A stretch of DNA of 6,542 nucleotides from Actinomycetota bacterium (GCA_947480465.1 CANKCT010000050.1:1-6542), one strand, 5' to 3'; shown: positions 1 to 6,542, numbered from the stretch's first letter. Numbers and translations: made by a program. The notes: generated by a model not told the origin, from the letters alone.

Positions 1-1
1 A

Positions 2-853
2 GCATTTCCTGAATGGTATGCAACTCTTTTTAGTGGTTTTTATCTTCCACTCTTCCTAATCCTTGTCTCTCTTATCGTACGTGGCGTTTCATTTGAGTAT
101 CGCTCAAAATACGGAAAAGCACAGTGGAGACAACGTTGGGATATCGCAATCATGATAAGTAGCGCTATTCCAGCTCTACTGTGGGGAGTTGCTTTTTCTA
201 ACATTGTTAAAGGCGTTCCCATTGAAAAAGCATCCAATGGATCTCTCGAATATGTTGGGGGATTCTTCAATCTACTCAATCCATTCGCACTCCTTGGTGG
301 CGTTGTAACCTTGACTGTCTTTTTGACTCATGGCGCTGTCTTCTTATCATTGAAGACAACGGGTGAAATTCGTGAACGCTCACGTGCAGTAGCGAAAATC
401 ACAGGTCTGATTGCAGCTGTTGCCTGCGTTGGCTTCTTAACTTGGACCAATCTTCTATTCCCAGAGATCAACTCGAGAGTACTGATCTTGTCAGTACTGG
501 TTGCTCTGTTGTGGGTTGCAGGCATGGGGGCAAACCTTCTGGGTCGAGAGGGTTGGGCATTCATCTTCAACTCAGTTGCAATTGCAACTTTTGTCTCCAC
601 TCTCTTTTATGCCCTATACCCACGCGTGATGCCTTCATCGCTGGGGTCACAGTTTGATCTCACGATTACGAATGCATCCAGCACGGACTACACCTTGAAA
701 GTGATGACATACGTTGCCGTTGTTATGACACCGATTGTGCTCATCTATCAGGGGTGGACTTACTGGGTATTCCGCAAGCGTGTGAGCGCTTCGCAGATCT
801 CTAACCCAGAGCATGGAGTTCTCGATGCAGTTAGCCACACTCTGCATAAGTGA
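2..853 (+). CDS. cydB: Cytochrome bd ubiquinol oxidase subunit II (CydB), 5' end missing
   Basis: This integral membrane subunit pairs with CydA to form cytochrome bd, which oxidises quinol and reduces oxygen to water at high affinity, adding to proton motive force by charge separation. The visible 283 residues are open from the window edge to TGA at 851-853. Family members run to about 330-380 residues, so roughly the first 50-90 are outside. Family hallmarks are RGVSFEYR (nt 80-103) and HGAVFLSLKTTGEIRER (nt 329-379). About seven hydrophobic helices can be seen, near nt 30-95, 135-215, 280-345, 390-465, 475-535, 550-620 and 700-770, consistent with an eight-helix protein lacking its first. 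The ATG at 152 is internal, because the family sequence continues upstream of it in the same frame. The stop overlaps the cydD start by four bases (GTGA). cydA is expected immediately upstream. CydB alone cannot show whether the haem set is b/d or a CIO-type variant. Confidence 0.96.
   Translation, partial: AFPEWYATLFSGFYLPLFLILVSLIVRGVSFEYRSKYGKAQWRQRWDIAIMISSAIPALLWGVAFSNIVKGVPIEKASNGSLEYVGGFFNLLNPFALLGGVVTLTVFLTHGAVFLSLKTTGEIRERSRAVAKITGLIAAVACVGFLTWTNLLFPEINSRVLILSVLVALLWVAGMGANLLGREGWAFIFNSVAIATFVSTLFYALYPRVMPSSLGSQFDLTITNASSTDYTLKVMTYVAVVMTPIVLIYQGWTYWVFRKRVSASQISNPEHGVLDAVSHTLHK
825..847 (+). other. Inverted repeat just before the cydD start codon
   Basis: ATGCAG at 825-830 is the exact reverse complement of CTGCAT at 842-847, with an 11-base loop. 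It ends two bases before the GTG start of cydD, where a ribosome-binding site would be expected, and no purine-rich Shine-Dalgarno is visible there. TAGCC in its loop (832-836) could also pair with GGCTA (869-873) in the 5' arm of the next hairpin. Six pairs alone could arise by chance. The position is what makes it worth recording. Confidence 0.3.
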
Positions 854-2469
854 AATCTAGTGAATTGCGGCTACTGCTCTCTCGGAGTGGTAGCCGCAGG
901 ATTTTCTCTGTCTCAATCGCCGCCGCCATCATCTGGTCGGCGACGATTGTTATATGTGCGCACTTGTTATCAGCGATAATTGTGGGCTTAATAAATAACT
1001 CATCACATGTCTCAACGCTTCTCGTGTATTTAGCGATAGCCTGGTTCTTCAGAGCACTCTTTCAATCTCGTTTTGAGTATTGGTGCAGCATTCAAGCTTC
1101 ACGTATTAAACAAGAGCTTCGTAGCGAGATTACAACGGCTCTAGATGCTTTTACGAGTGTCTCTAGTTCAACTTTGAGCACTTTACTGATTAAAGGCTTG
1201 AACTCACTTGATATCTATCTTGGCCGTTTTCTACCCCAACTCTTCTTCGCATCTATCACCCCGCTAGTTGTTATTGTTTCTATCTTCATGCTCGATCCAC
1301 TCTCTGCAGTAATCGCTATTTTTACTCTGCCGCTCATTCCACTTTTCGGAGCTCTCATAGGGCGATATACGGCAGATTCGGTTAGCGCGAAATGGAAGAC
1401 ATTGGGCTCGCTTTCTGCCTACTTTGAAGATTCGCTCCGTGGATTTGTGACTTTGAAAATCTTTGGTCGTCACAAAACTCAACCCGCGCGAATTGCACAG
1501 ATGGGTGATCGATACACCGAAGAGACTATGAAGGTTCTGCGGATTTCATTTCTTTCTGCACTAGCTCTCGAACTCTGTGCAACAATCTCAGTCGCACTTA
1601 TTGCGGTATCTATTGGCCTACGGCTAGTGGATGGAAGAGTTGGATTTTCAGCTTCGCTAGCGGTTTTAATCCTTGCACCTGAGGTCTACTTTCCACTGCG
1701 AAACGCGGCCTCACTCTTTCATGCGTCGGCGGATGGAACAGAAGCTCTGACACGTTTAAGCGCGTTACAGAGTCAGCGTCAAAGTCACGTTATCGATGAG
1801 CCCCATGACTTCTCACATACTAAAGTTCTGCAGTGGAGTGATTGGTCGCTAAGTATTCCTGGACGAATAGATACTGCAGTCAGAGGTGAAACTCTGCGAA
1901 GTGGGGATATCTTCTTTATCGTAGGCGAATCCGGAATTGGTAAGAGCACTTTTGCGCTCAATCTCTTGGGAGTTAGTAATGAAGCGCAAGTGCTGGCTAA
2001 TGGTATTGCTGTAACAGCGGAGCGTAGAAAATCCTGGTTTAAAAGTATTGGTTGGGTTCCACAGAATCCACAGTTATCTACGGGCGATGTTGCCCATCAG
2101 TTCAGACTCATCGATCCAGATATTGCACCAGAGGTAATTACTGACTTGTTGAATCAGTGCGGATTACATATCGGTGATCTTCCCGCGGGCTTAGCTACGC
2201 CGATAGGTAACTCTGGCGAGAGCGGAAATGCAGCTTCCGGAGGGCAAGTTCGAAAGATTGCATTAGCAAGAGCTCTAGCCGCCAAACCCAGAGTTTTAAT
2301 CGCTGACGAACCAACTGCCGATTTAGATCAGGTAAGTAGTGAAGTCGTCATGAAAGTACTTCGTGAGTACGCACAAAGTGGGGCAATTGTCATCTGCATT
2401 ACCCACGATCGCAGCGTGCTCAAGAGCGATGACATGATGGCTGTCTTTTCAGAGGTACTTTCCACATGA
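850..2469 (+). CDS. cydD: CydD, ABC transporter subunit for cytochrome bd assembly
   Basis: CydD pairs with CydC in the inner membrane to form a heterodimeric ABC transporter required for making cytochrome bd. The exported substrate is described in the literature as glutathione/cysteine and more recently haem. The 539 residues hold six helices (about 18-47, 54-74, 127-148, 150-171, 233-258, 264-285). The family segment APEVYFPLRNAASLFHASADG spans 276-296. The ATPase domain has Walker A GESGIGKST (359-367), Q-loop Q405, signature ASGGQ (462-466), Walker B VLIAD with catalytic E487, D-loop ADLD (490-493) and switch H519, so all catalytic residues are present. The signature has Ala in place of the usual Leu. 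The GTG start at 850 overlaps the cydB stop and gives the typical CydD opening (RLLLSRSGSRR). No good ribosome-binding site precedes it, suggesting coupling to cydB translation. It is a little shorter than the 588-residue E. coli protein, as I would expect of actinobacterial forms. Confidence 0.95.
   Translation: MKSSELRLLLSRSGSRRIFSVSIAAAIIWSATIVICAHLLSAIIVGLINNSSHVSTLLVYLAIAWFFRALFQSRFEYWCSIQASRIKQELRSEITTALDAFTSVSSSTLSTLLIKGLNSLDIYLGRFLPQLFFASITPLVVIVSIFMLDPLSAVIAIFTLPLIPLFGALIGRYTADSVSAKWKTLGSLSAYFEDSLRGFVTLKIFGRHKTQPARIAQMGDRYTEETMKVLRISFLSALALELCATISVALIAVSIGLRLVDGRVGFSASLAVLILAPEVYFPLRNAASLFHASADGTEALTRLSALQSQRQSHVIDEPHDFSHTKVLQWSDWSLSIPGRIDTAVRGETLRSGDIFFIVGESGIGKSTFALNLLGVSNEAQVLANGIAVTAERRKSWFKSIGWVPQNPQLSTGDVAHQFRLIDPDIAPEVITDLLNQCGLHIGDLPAGLATPIGNSGESGNAASGGQVRKIALARALAAKPRVLIADEPTADLDQVSSEVVMKVLREYAQSGAIVICITHDRSVLKSDDMMAVFSEVLST
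866..898 (+). promoter_or_regulatory. Terminator-like hairpin inside the first codons of cydD
   Basis: Bases 866-874 (TGCGGCTAC) are perfectly complementary to 890-898 (GTAGCCGCA). The stem can continue inward with 875-880 against 884-889 through three Watson-Crick and three G-U pairs, closing on a three-base loop at 881-883. This gives up to 15 pairs in RNA. Four T residues follow at 902-905, three bases past the stem, within the C/T-rich stretch 902-909. The hairpin begins 12 bases after the cydB stop and covers cydD codons 6-17. Shape and place suggest a partial terminator, attenuator or 3' stabiliser of the cydAB message. It lies in coding sequence and the T-run is short, so full termination is unlikely. 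The function is inferred. Confidence 0.45.
914..949 (+). other. Second GC-rich inverted repeat early in cydD
   Basis: CAATCGCCGCCG (914-925) pairs with CGGCGACGATTG (938-949) at 11 of 12 positions; the exception is C920 opposite A943. CC (926-927) and GG (935-936) can add two more pairs across a one-base bulge. It is unusually GC-rich for this region and begins only 15 bases after the preceding hairpin. It encodes part of the first membrane helix of CydD, where Ala codons (GCC) supply much of the GC, so codon content may be the whole explanation. Confidence 0.35.
2451..2455 (+). promoter_or_regulatory. Ribosome-binding site of cydC
   Basis: AGAGG lies ten bases before the ATG at 2466, inside the last codons of cydD. 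It supports initiation at one of the paired ATG codons at 2466 and 2469. The first is preferred because the 4-base overlap with the cydD stop is typical of coupled genes. Confidence 0.55.
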
Positions 2470-4025
2470 TGTTTCTTGCTTATTCATTAGGTGCTTTTGC
2501 CTTTATCGGTGGAATTGGATTAACAATATCTAGTGCCTGGCTAATCACTATGGCATCAATGCAACCTCCGATTTTAACGTTGAGTGTTGCAATTGTCTTA
2601 GTTCGCTTCTTTGGAATCTTTCGTTCAGTTGCAAGATACTCCGAGCGCCTAATGAGTCACAAGGCAGTCTTTGCGCAGTTAACAAATTTGAGAGTTCAGA
2701 TTTATAAGAAACTGAGTCAGAGCTCAATTGCGATGGCGAGGTCATTTAATACTGGTACCGCGGTAAAAGGTATTGTTGATGATGTTGAACGTGCGCAGGA
2801 GTATCAGTTGCGAATCAAGCTGCCGCAGTCTTCGGCGGTAATATCTTTACTAGCAGGTGCATTACTTGCATATTGGGTACGTCCAGAGAGTCTCATACTT
2901 ACTCTGCCCGCATGTGCGCTATTGCTGGCTGTACTGCCTGAGCTAATTAAGCGCACCAGCGAACCACTTGCCCGCTCTATCGAAGAGAGTGAAAATAGCT
3001 ATACAAAACTTTTAGAAAGTTCAACTCACGGTGTTACCGAGGCGGCTATTTATGGCTATCTTGATGAAAACATAGCCGGCGCTAATATGGTTGAGCGAGA
3101 TTTACATACTCGCGAGTCGATGCTGTTGCGCCAGAGTTGGCGCATTTCTAGCCTAACGAATTCTTTAATTGCTTTCTGCGTTGTGGGCTTTTCATGGTTA
3201 GCACAGTCACTTACGCGCTCTGAGAGCATTCCTGCCGTTCAAGTCACGATGTTAATTTTTATTCCTCTTGTAATCTTTGAAGCGATAACTGCTTGGTATC
3301 CGAATCTCTTTGGAGCAGGCAAACTCCTCATGTCCCAGAGATCAGTTGATAACTTACTGGCCACGAGCGATGACATCGAAGTCGGACAAAAAATTGAGAG
3401 TGAAATTTCAAGAGTCACTGCTCAGAACTTAACAGTGGCATGGGATGAAAATTTCATGCAGCCAGTTTCTTTCGATCTTAATAAAGGTGAGATATTAGTA
3501 GTTCGAGGACGAAGCGGAAGTGGGAAGTCAACGCTCGCGATGGGATTGTTAGGTTTGTTGCCCTACGAAGGCTCTCTTACTTTTGATGGCAATGACGCAG
3601 ATAGATTTAGTGACTTAAACGCTCGAATAGTGGGAACAGTTCAGCGTTCACACATATTCAATACATCACTGCGCGAGAACTTAAAAATCGCAAATCAAGA
3701 GGCGACCGATACCGAGTTGATTCAAGTTCTTACTATTCTCGAACTCGATCAGTTATTAAACGAGCTTCCTGAGGGTTTGGATACCATCATTGGAGATTTC
3801 GGAAGAGTTATATCGGGGGGAGAGGCCAAGCGCCTTTCTGTTGCTAGGGTTTTATTGGCAATGGCAGATGTTTACATTCTCGATGAGCCCACCGAACATC
3901 TTGATGATGGGCTGGCAGGCAGGATAGAAAAAGCCATAGCAAAACGGCTGCAAGACAAGATTACAATCGTGATCACACATAGTGGCTGGGAAAGTTTCGA
4001 TAAATCTTTAACCATGCGGCGTTGA
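2466..4025 (+). CDS. cydC: CydC, ABC transporter subunit for cytochrome bd assembly
   Basis: CydC is the partner of CydD in the assembly transporter of cytochrome bd. The 519 residues contain six membrane helices (about 4-30, 36-57, 121-139, 142-161, 228-249, 256-278). The CydC hallmark RYSERLMSHKAVF spans 57-69. Its R61 and H65 line up with the E. coli Arg and His (R81, H85 as I recall) reported to bind haem. The ATPase domain has Walker A GRSGSGKST (348-356), Q-loop Q393, signature ISGGE (449-453), Walker B VYILD with catalytic E474, D-loop EHLD (477-480) and switch H505, so it should be active. The start at 2466 is the earliest possible: the same frame has a TGA at 2430-2432 and no start codon in between. 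The protein therefore begins almost directly in helix 1 and lacks the cytoplasmic elbow segment of the 573-residue E. coli protein. The product ends with Arg-Arg before TGA at 4023-4025. Confidence 0.95.
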   Translation: MMFLAYSLGAFAFIGGIGLTISSAWLITMASMQPPILTLSVAIVLVRFFGIFRSVARYSERLMSHKAVFAQLTNLRVQIYKKLSQSSIAMARSFNTGTAVKGIVDDVERAQEYQLRIKLPQSSAVISLLAGALLAYWVRPESLILTLPACALLLAVLPELIKRTSEPLARSIEESENSYTKLLESSTHGVTEAAIYGYLDENIAGANMVERDLHTRESMLLRQSWRISSLTNSLIAFCVVGFSWLAQSLTRSESIPAVQVTMLIFIPLVIFEAITAWYPNLFGAGKLLMSQRSVDNLLATSDDIEVGQKIESEISRVTAQNLTVAWDENFMQPVSFDLNKGEILVVRGRSGSGKSTLAMGLLGLLPYEGSLTFDGNDADRFSDLNARIVGTVQRSHIFNTSLRENLKIANQEATDTELIQVLTILELDQLLNELPEGLDTIIGDFGRVISGGEAKRLSVARVLLAMADVYILDEPTEHLDDGLAGRIEKAIAKRLQDKITIVITHSGWESFDKSLTMRR

Positions 4026-4064
4026 GTGAAGCGGATAAGGGATTAAACACGAGAGAATGCACAC

Positions 4065-6236
4065 GTGAGCGATCTCGAGGATAAACTTTCCACAGTTATA
4101 GGCGATCGCACGGTAAAAGTCTTAACCGATGTCTTCGGCATCAGAAGTATCGGCGATCTTATGCGCCACTATCCGCGCAGATACATGGTGCGAGGCGAAC
4201 TCACCGATATTGCGGCATTAAATGAAGGTGATGAAGTAACAATCCTCGCTGAGGTGCATAGTTCGGCTAACCGCCCAATCAGGGGACGCAGGGGCAGCAT
4301 TTTGGAAGTCATCGTCACCGATGGTAATCAGAAGCTCTCGTTAACTTTTTTTAATCAGGCGTGGCGAGAAAAAGAGCTAAAGGTCGGCACTCAGGGATTA
4401 TTTGCTGGCAAAGTTGGGGTTTTCAAGGGTAAGAAACAGTTAGCACATCCGGATTATCAAATGATTGCCGATGGAGCTGACGTTGATGATGCGACTAAGA
4501 GTTTTGCCGGAAAGTATCTCCCGGTCTATGCAGCAACGGCAAAGATGCCTTCGTGGAAAATTGCGCAATGTGTTGAGATGGCAATTGATTCCCTAGATGA
4601 ACTCTCTGATTTCTTGCCTGATGAAATTAGAGCCTCGCATAACTACCCAACGCTTCAGCAAGCTCTTGTGCAACTTCACAAACCAGCTGATTTAGACCAT
4701 GCTGATTTAGCTAGAGAGCGTTTGACTTTTGATGAGGCATTTTTACTGCAACTAATGTTGGTCATGAGAAGAAATGAATTAAGGAAGCTCAATACCAAAT
4801 CTCGAAAACCAATTACAGGAGGAGTTTTAGAAGCATTTGATGCATCGCTTCCTTTTGAATTAACAGGTGGCCAATTGGCAGTAATTGCCGAAATAGAATC
4901 TGACCTGGCTCAATCGCATCCAATGCATCGCTTGCTTCAAGGAGAAGTTGGTTCAGGAAAAACAATCATCGCATTACGCGCTATGTTGGCAGTTGTCGAT
5001 AGCGGAGGACAAGCCGCTCTGTTAGCACCAACTGAGGTATTGGCCGCTCAACATTTGCGAACCTTTGAAAAACTACTTGGTTCACTAGCGCTTGGGGGTA
5101 CTTTAGGAAGCAGTGAGAAATCTACGCGAATCACTTTGATAACAGGCTCGCAAAATGCTGCCGCCAGAAAAGAGTCGCTTGCACTAGCTGCAAACGGTGA
5201 CGCTGGAATAATTGTTGGAACTCCTGCGCTGTTGGGCGAAAAAGTTGAGTTTAATGATTTGGGTCTAATTGTTGTCGATGAGCAGCATAGATTTGGTGTT
5301 GAACAACGTGATGCTCTAAAAGTTAAGGCACAAAAACCTCCACATCTATTGGTCATGACGGCCACACCTATTCCACGTACGGTAGCTATGACAGTTTTTG
5401 GCGATCTTGATGTCTCAACTTTGCGAGAACTTCCACTGGGTAGGCAGCCAATTTCAACGCATGTTATTCCAGTCCTTGAAAAGCCAGCGTTTTTGGAGCG
5501 TGCTGGGGAACGAATTCGCGAAGAAGTTAGTTTGGGACATCAGGCATATGTTGTTGCCCCGCGAATTGAAGCAGGCACTGATACTGCTTCAGATATAGAT
5601 TTCCTCTTCGGCGAAGACTCTGCCGACATAACTTCAGTGAAGGTTTTAGCCCCTGAACTAGCTAGTGGCCCACTCAAAGGATTGCGCGTGGCAGAGCTTC
5701 ATGGACGCCAGAGCAGTGAAGAAAAAGATGCCACGATGCGGGCATTTGCTGCGGGAGAAATTGATGTACTTGTCTCAACGACGGTCATTGAAGTCGGCGT
5801 GGATGTTGCAAACGCGACGGTTATGGTCATTATGGATGCCGATCGATTTGGTGTATCTCAACTGCACCAGCTCCGTGGCCGCGTTGGCCGTGGCACATCA
5901 CCAGGCTTATGCCTATTAGTTACAAACTCGCCGGTTGAAACTCCTGCCAGAATCCGCCTAGATGCAGTTGCACGAACGCTAGATGGTTTCGAACTTTCGC
6001 GAATAGATCTTGAACAACGTCGAGAGGGTGATGTGCTTGGTGCAAACCAATCTGGAACACAGTCCCATTTGCGCCTACTCCGAGTTCTACGTGATGAGGC
6101 ACTCATCGAGACAGCAAGAAACGATGCAGAAAGTATAATTTCAACTTCTGAGGATTTAACAAGTTATCCTGCACTCAGTGCAGAAGTCGCACGTATGGCG
6201 CGCAATGCGGCCATAGATTATTTAGATAAGGGTTAA
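4065..6236 (+). CDS. recG: ATP-dependent DNA helicase RecG
   Basis: RecG is a cytoplasmic superfamily 2 translocase that regresses stalled replication forks and remodels Holliday junctions, D-loops and R-loops. At 723 residues it is full length (E. coli 693). The N-terminal part carries HYPRRY (35-40) and an OB-fold wedge domain from about 50 to 150, with the conserved FFN at 95-97. Helicase motifs follow: motif I GEVGSGKT (293-300), motif II DEQH (405-408), motif III TAT (432-434), motif V region STTVIEVGVDV and motif VI QLRGRVGR (602-609). The C-terminal TRG region (646-662) reads RIDLEQRREGDVLG and on, where E. coli has RGPGE. GTG at 4065 gives the usual family opening; a weak purine stretch GAGAGA (4051-4056) precedes it. 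The 39-base gap from cydC shows no terminator, so read-through from the cyd genes is possible. Moderate insertions after motif Ia and between motifs III and V account for the extra length. Confidence 0.98.
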   Translation: MSDLEDKLSTVIGDRTVKVLTDVFGIRSIGDLMRHYPRRYMVRGELTDIAALNEGDEVTILAEVHSSANRPIRGRRGSILEVIVTDGNQKLSLTFFNQAWREKELKVGTQGLFAGKVGVFKGKKQLAHPDYQMIADGADVDDATKSFAGKYLPVYAATAKMPSWKIAQCVEMAIDSLDELSDFLPDEIRASHNYPTLQQALVQLHKPADLDHADLARERLTFDEAFLLQLMLVMRRNELRKLNTKSRKPITGGVLEAFDASLPFELTGGQLAVIAEIESDLAQSHPMHRLLQGEVGSGKTIIALRAMLAVVDSGGQAALLAPTEVLAAQHLRTFEKLLGSLALGGTLGSSEKSTRITLITGSQNAAARKESLALAANGDAGIIVGTPALLGEKVEFNDLGLIVVDEQHRFGVEQRDALKVKAQKPPHLLVMTATPIPRTVAMTVFGDLDVSTLRELPLGRQPISTHVIPVLEKPAFLERAGERIREEVSLGHQAYVVAPRIEAGTDTASDIDFLFGEDSADITSVKVLAPELASGPLKGLRVAELHGRQSSEEKDATMRAFAAGEIDVLVSTTVIEVGVDVANATVMVIMDADRFGVSQLHQLRGRVGRGTSPGLCLLVTNSPVETPARIRLDAVARTLDGFELSRIDLEQRREGDVLGANQSGTQSHLRLLRVLRDEALIETARNDAESIISTSEDLTSYPALSAEVARMARNAAIDYLDKG
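6194..6215 (+). other. Small inverted repeat near the end of recG
   Basis: TATGGC (6194-6199) is the exact complement of GCCATA (6210-6215). CGC (6201-6203) can pair with GCG (6207-6209) around an AAT loop, leaving G6200 bulged. It lies 24 bases upstream of the rsmD start. No T-run follows, so it is not a terminator. It may be chance. Confidence 0.2.
6228..6232 (+). promoter_or_regulatory. Ribosome-binding site that fixes the TTG start of rsmD
   Basis: AAGGG lies seven bases before TTG at 6240-6242, inside the last codons of recG. Together with the family-typical MRIIAG opening it decides this uncommon start codon; there is no ATG or GTG in the right place. Confidence 0.6.
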
Positions 6237-6239
6237 TAG

Positions 6240-6542
6240 TTGAGAATAATTGCTGGTGTTGCCAAAGGTCGCACATTGGGAACTGTTGCAGGTGCAACAA
6301 GACCAACATCTGACCGAGCTAGAGAAGGGTTGTTCTCTTCGCTTACATCAGAATTTGGCGATTTCTTAGGTTTGCATGTCTTGGATTTATTTGGTGGTTC
6401 TGGAGCAATCGGACTGGAAGCATTGTCACGCGGTGCATCATTGGTGCATGTAATAGAAAGAGATGTCGATGCTCAAAAAACAATTGAGAAAAATTATGAA
6501 ATTGTAAAGAAGAGTCAGCCCGTTGGTAAATTTCATCTATAT
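6240..6542 (+). CDS. rsmD: 16S rRNA (guanine-966-N2)-methyltransferase RsmD, 3' end missing
   Basis: RsmD uses S-adenosylmethionine to methylate N2 of G966 in helix 31 of 16S rRNA during 30S assembly. The visible 101 residues are about half of the usual 180-200. They open with MRIIAG and KGR (9-11), then RPTSDRAREGLFSSL (21-35), the substrate-side motif of the family. The cofactor motif I is VLDLFGGSGAIGLEALSRGA (47-66), where most relatives have FAGSG. E73 in VIERD is the likely ribose-binding acid. The catalytic NPPY motif would lie beyond the window edge. The start is TTG, supported by AAGGG upstream and by family alignment. It begins three bases after the recG stop, so the two genes are almost certainly co-transcribed. 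The recG-rsmD order, often followed by coaD, is common in actinobacteria. Confidence 0.95.
   Translation, partial: MRIIAGVAKGRTLGTVAGATRPTSDRAREGLFSSLTSEFGDFLGLHVLDLFGGSGAIGLEALSRGASLVHVIERDVDAQKTIEKNYEIVKKSQPVGKFHLY

Noticed and set aside
478..498. Perfect 8-bp inverted repeat AGTACTGA/TCAGTACT with a five-base loop inside cydB.
   Set aside because: About one such repeat is expected by chance in a window of this length, it lies mid-gene, and it arises from repeated Val-Leu codons.
2432..2471. Direct repeat ACATGATG at 2432-2439 and 2464-2471 around the cydD/cydC junction, considered as a decoy start or a frameshift fusing the two proteins.
   Set aside because: The upstream copy leads into no alternative start of cydC, and no slippery heptamer for a -1 shift is present near the junction.
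4022..4049. Promoter-like pair TTGAGT and TAAACA with a 16-base spacer before recG.
   Set aside because: The -10 match is poor, the leader would be only a few bases long, and such weak matches are common in AT-rich gaps.
4057..4068. Three-codon frame ATG CAC ACG TGA whose stop overlaps the recG GTG start.
   Set aside because: The only good Shine-Dalgarno-like run (AAGGG at 4037-4041) is too far upstream, and a three-codon frame is easily found by chance.
4086..4094. CTTTCCACA, similar to a DnaA box, with another copy at 2458-2466.
   Set aside because: The first base departs from the consensus, the copies are single and far apart, and there is no AT-rich unwinding region or origin gene.
4346..4352. 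Run of seven T residues in recG, a possible slippage or frameshift site.
   Set aside because: The reading frame is intact on both sides and encodes the conserved FFN of the wedge domain, so nothing suggests programmed slippage.
5048..5365. Long open frame on the minus strand inside recG, and smaller ones at 5858-6106 and 328-600.
   Set aside because: They lie opposite well-conserved coding sequence, have no recognisable domain or ribosome-binding site, and look like shadows of codon use.

Overview
This window looks like an ordinary, tightly packed chromosomal segment from an actinobacterium of fairly low GC. Counting a few lines by hand gives roughly mid-40s percent GC. The actinobacterial reading rests on three things: recG is followed directly by rsmD (in many actinobacteria coaD comes next); RecG carries an RREG form of its C-terminal motif, which I associate with actinobacteria; and CydB, CydD and CydC all resemble actinobacterial versions. 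Low GC, short or overlapping junctions and GTG/TTG starts would fit streamlined aquatic actinobacteria such as the Nanopelagicales (acI) group. That last placement is inference only.

Layout, all on the + strand. The 3' part of cydB (cytochrome bd oxidase subunit II) fills 2-853 and its 5' end lies off the window. cydD (850-2469) starts inside the cydB stop codon in a GTGA overlap. cydC (2466-4025) starts inside the cydD stop codon in an ATGA overlap. After a 39-base gap comes recG (4065-6236), and three bases later the start of rsmD (6240 to the window edge, truncated). There is no non-coding stretch longer than 39 bases, and I see no tRNA, rRNA, CRISPR array, insertion sequence or integrase.

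The first three genes form one functional unit. CydA (presumably just upstream) and CydB make the quinol oxidase that reduces oxygen to water with high affinity. CydD and CydC form the heterodimeric ABC transporter needed to assemble it. recG (branched-DNA helicase) and rsmD (16S rRNA methyltransferase) are housekeeping genes and may be read from the same transcript, since I find no terminator after cydC.

I found no new enzyme system. The most notable unexplained structure is a run of three inverted repeats at the cydB/cydD junction (825-847, 866-898 and 914-949). The middle one is a long hairpin followed by a short T-run and lies inside the first codons of cydD. It could set the ratio of oxidase subunits to assembly transporter.
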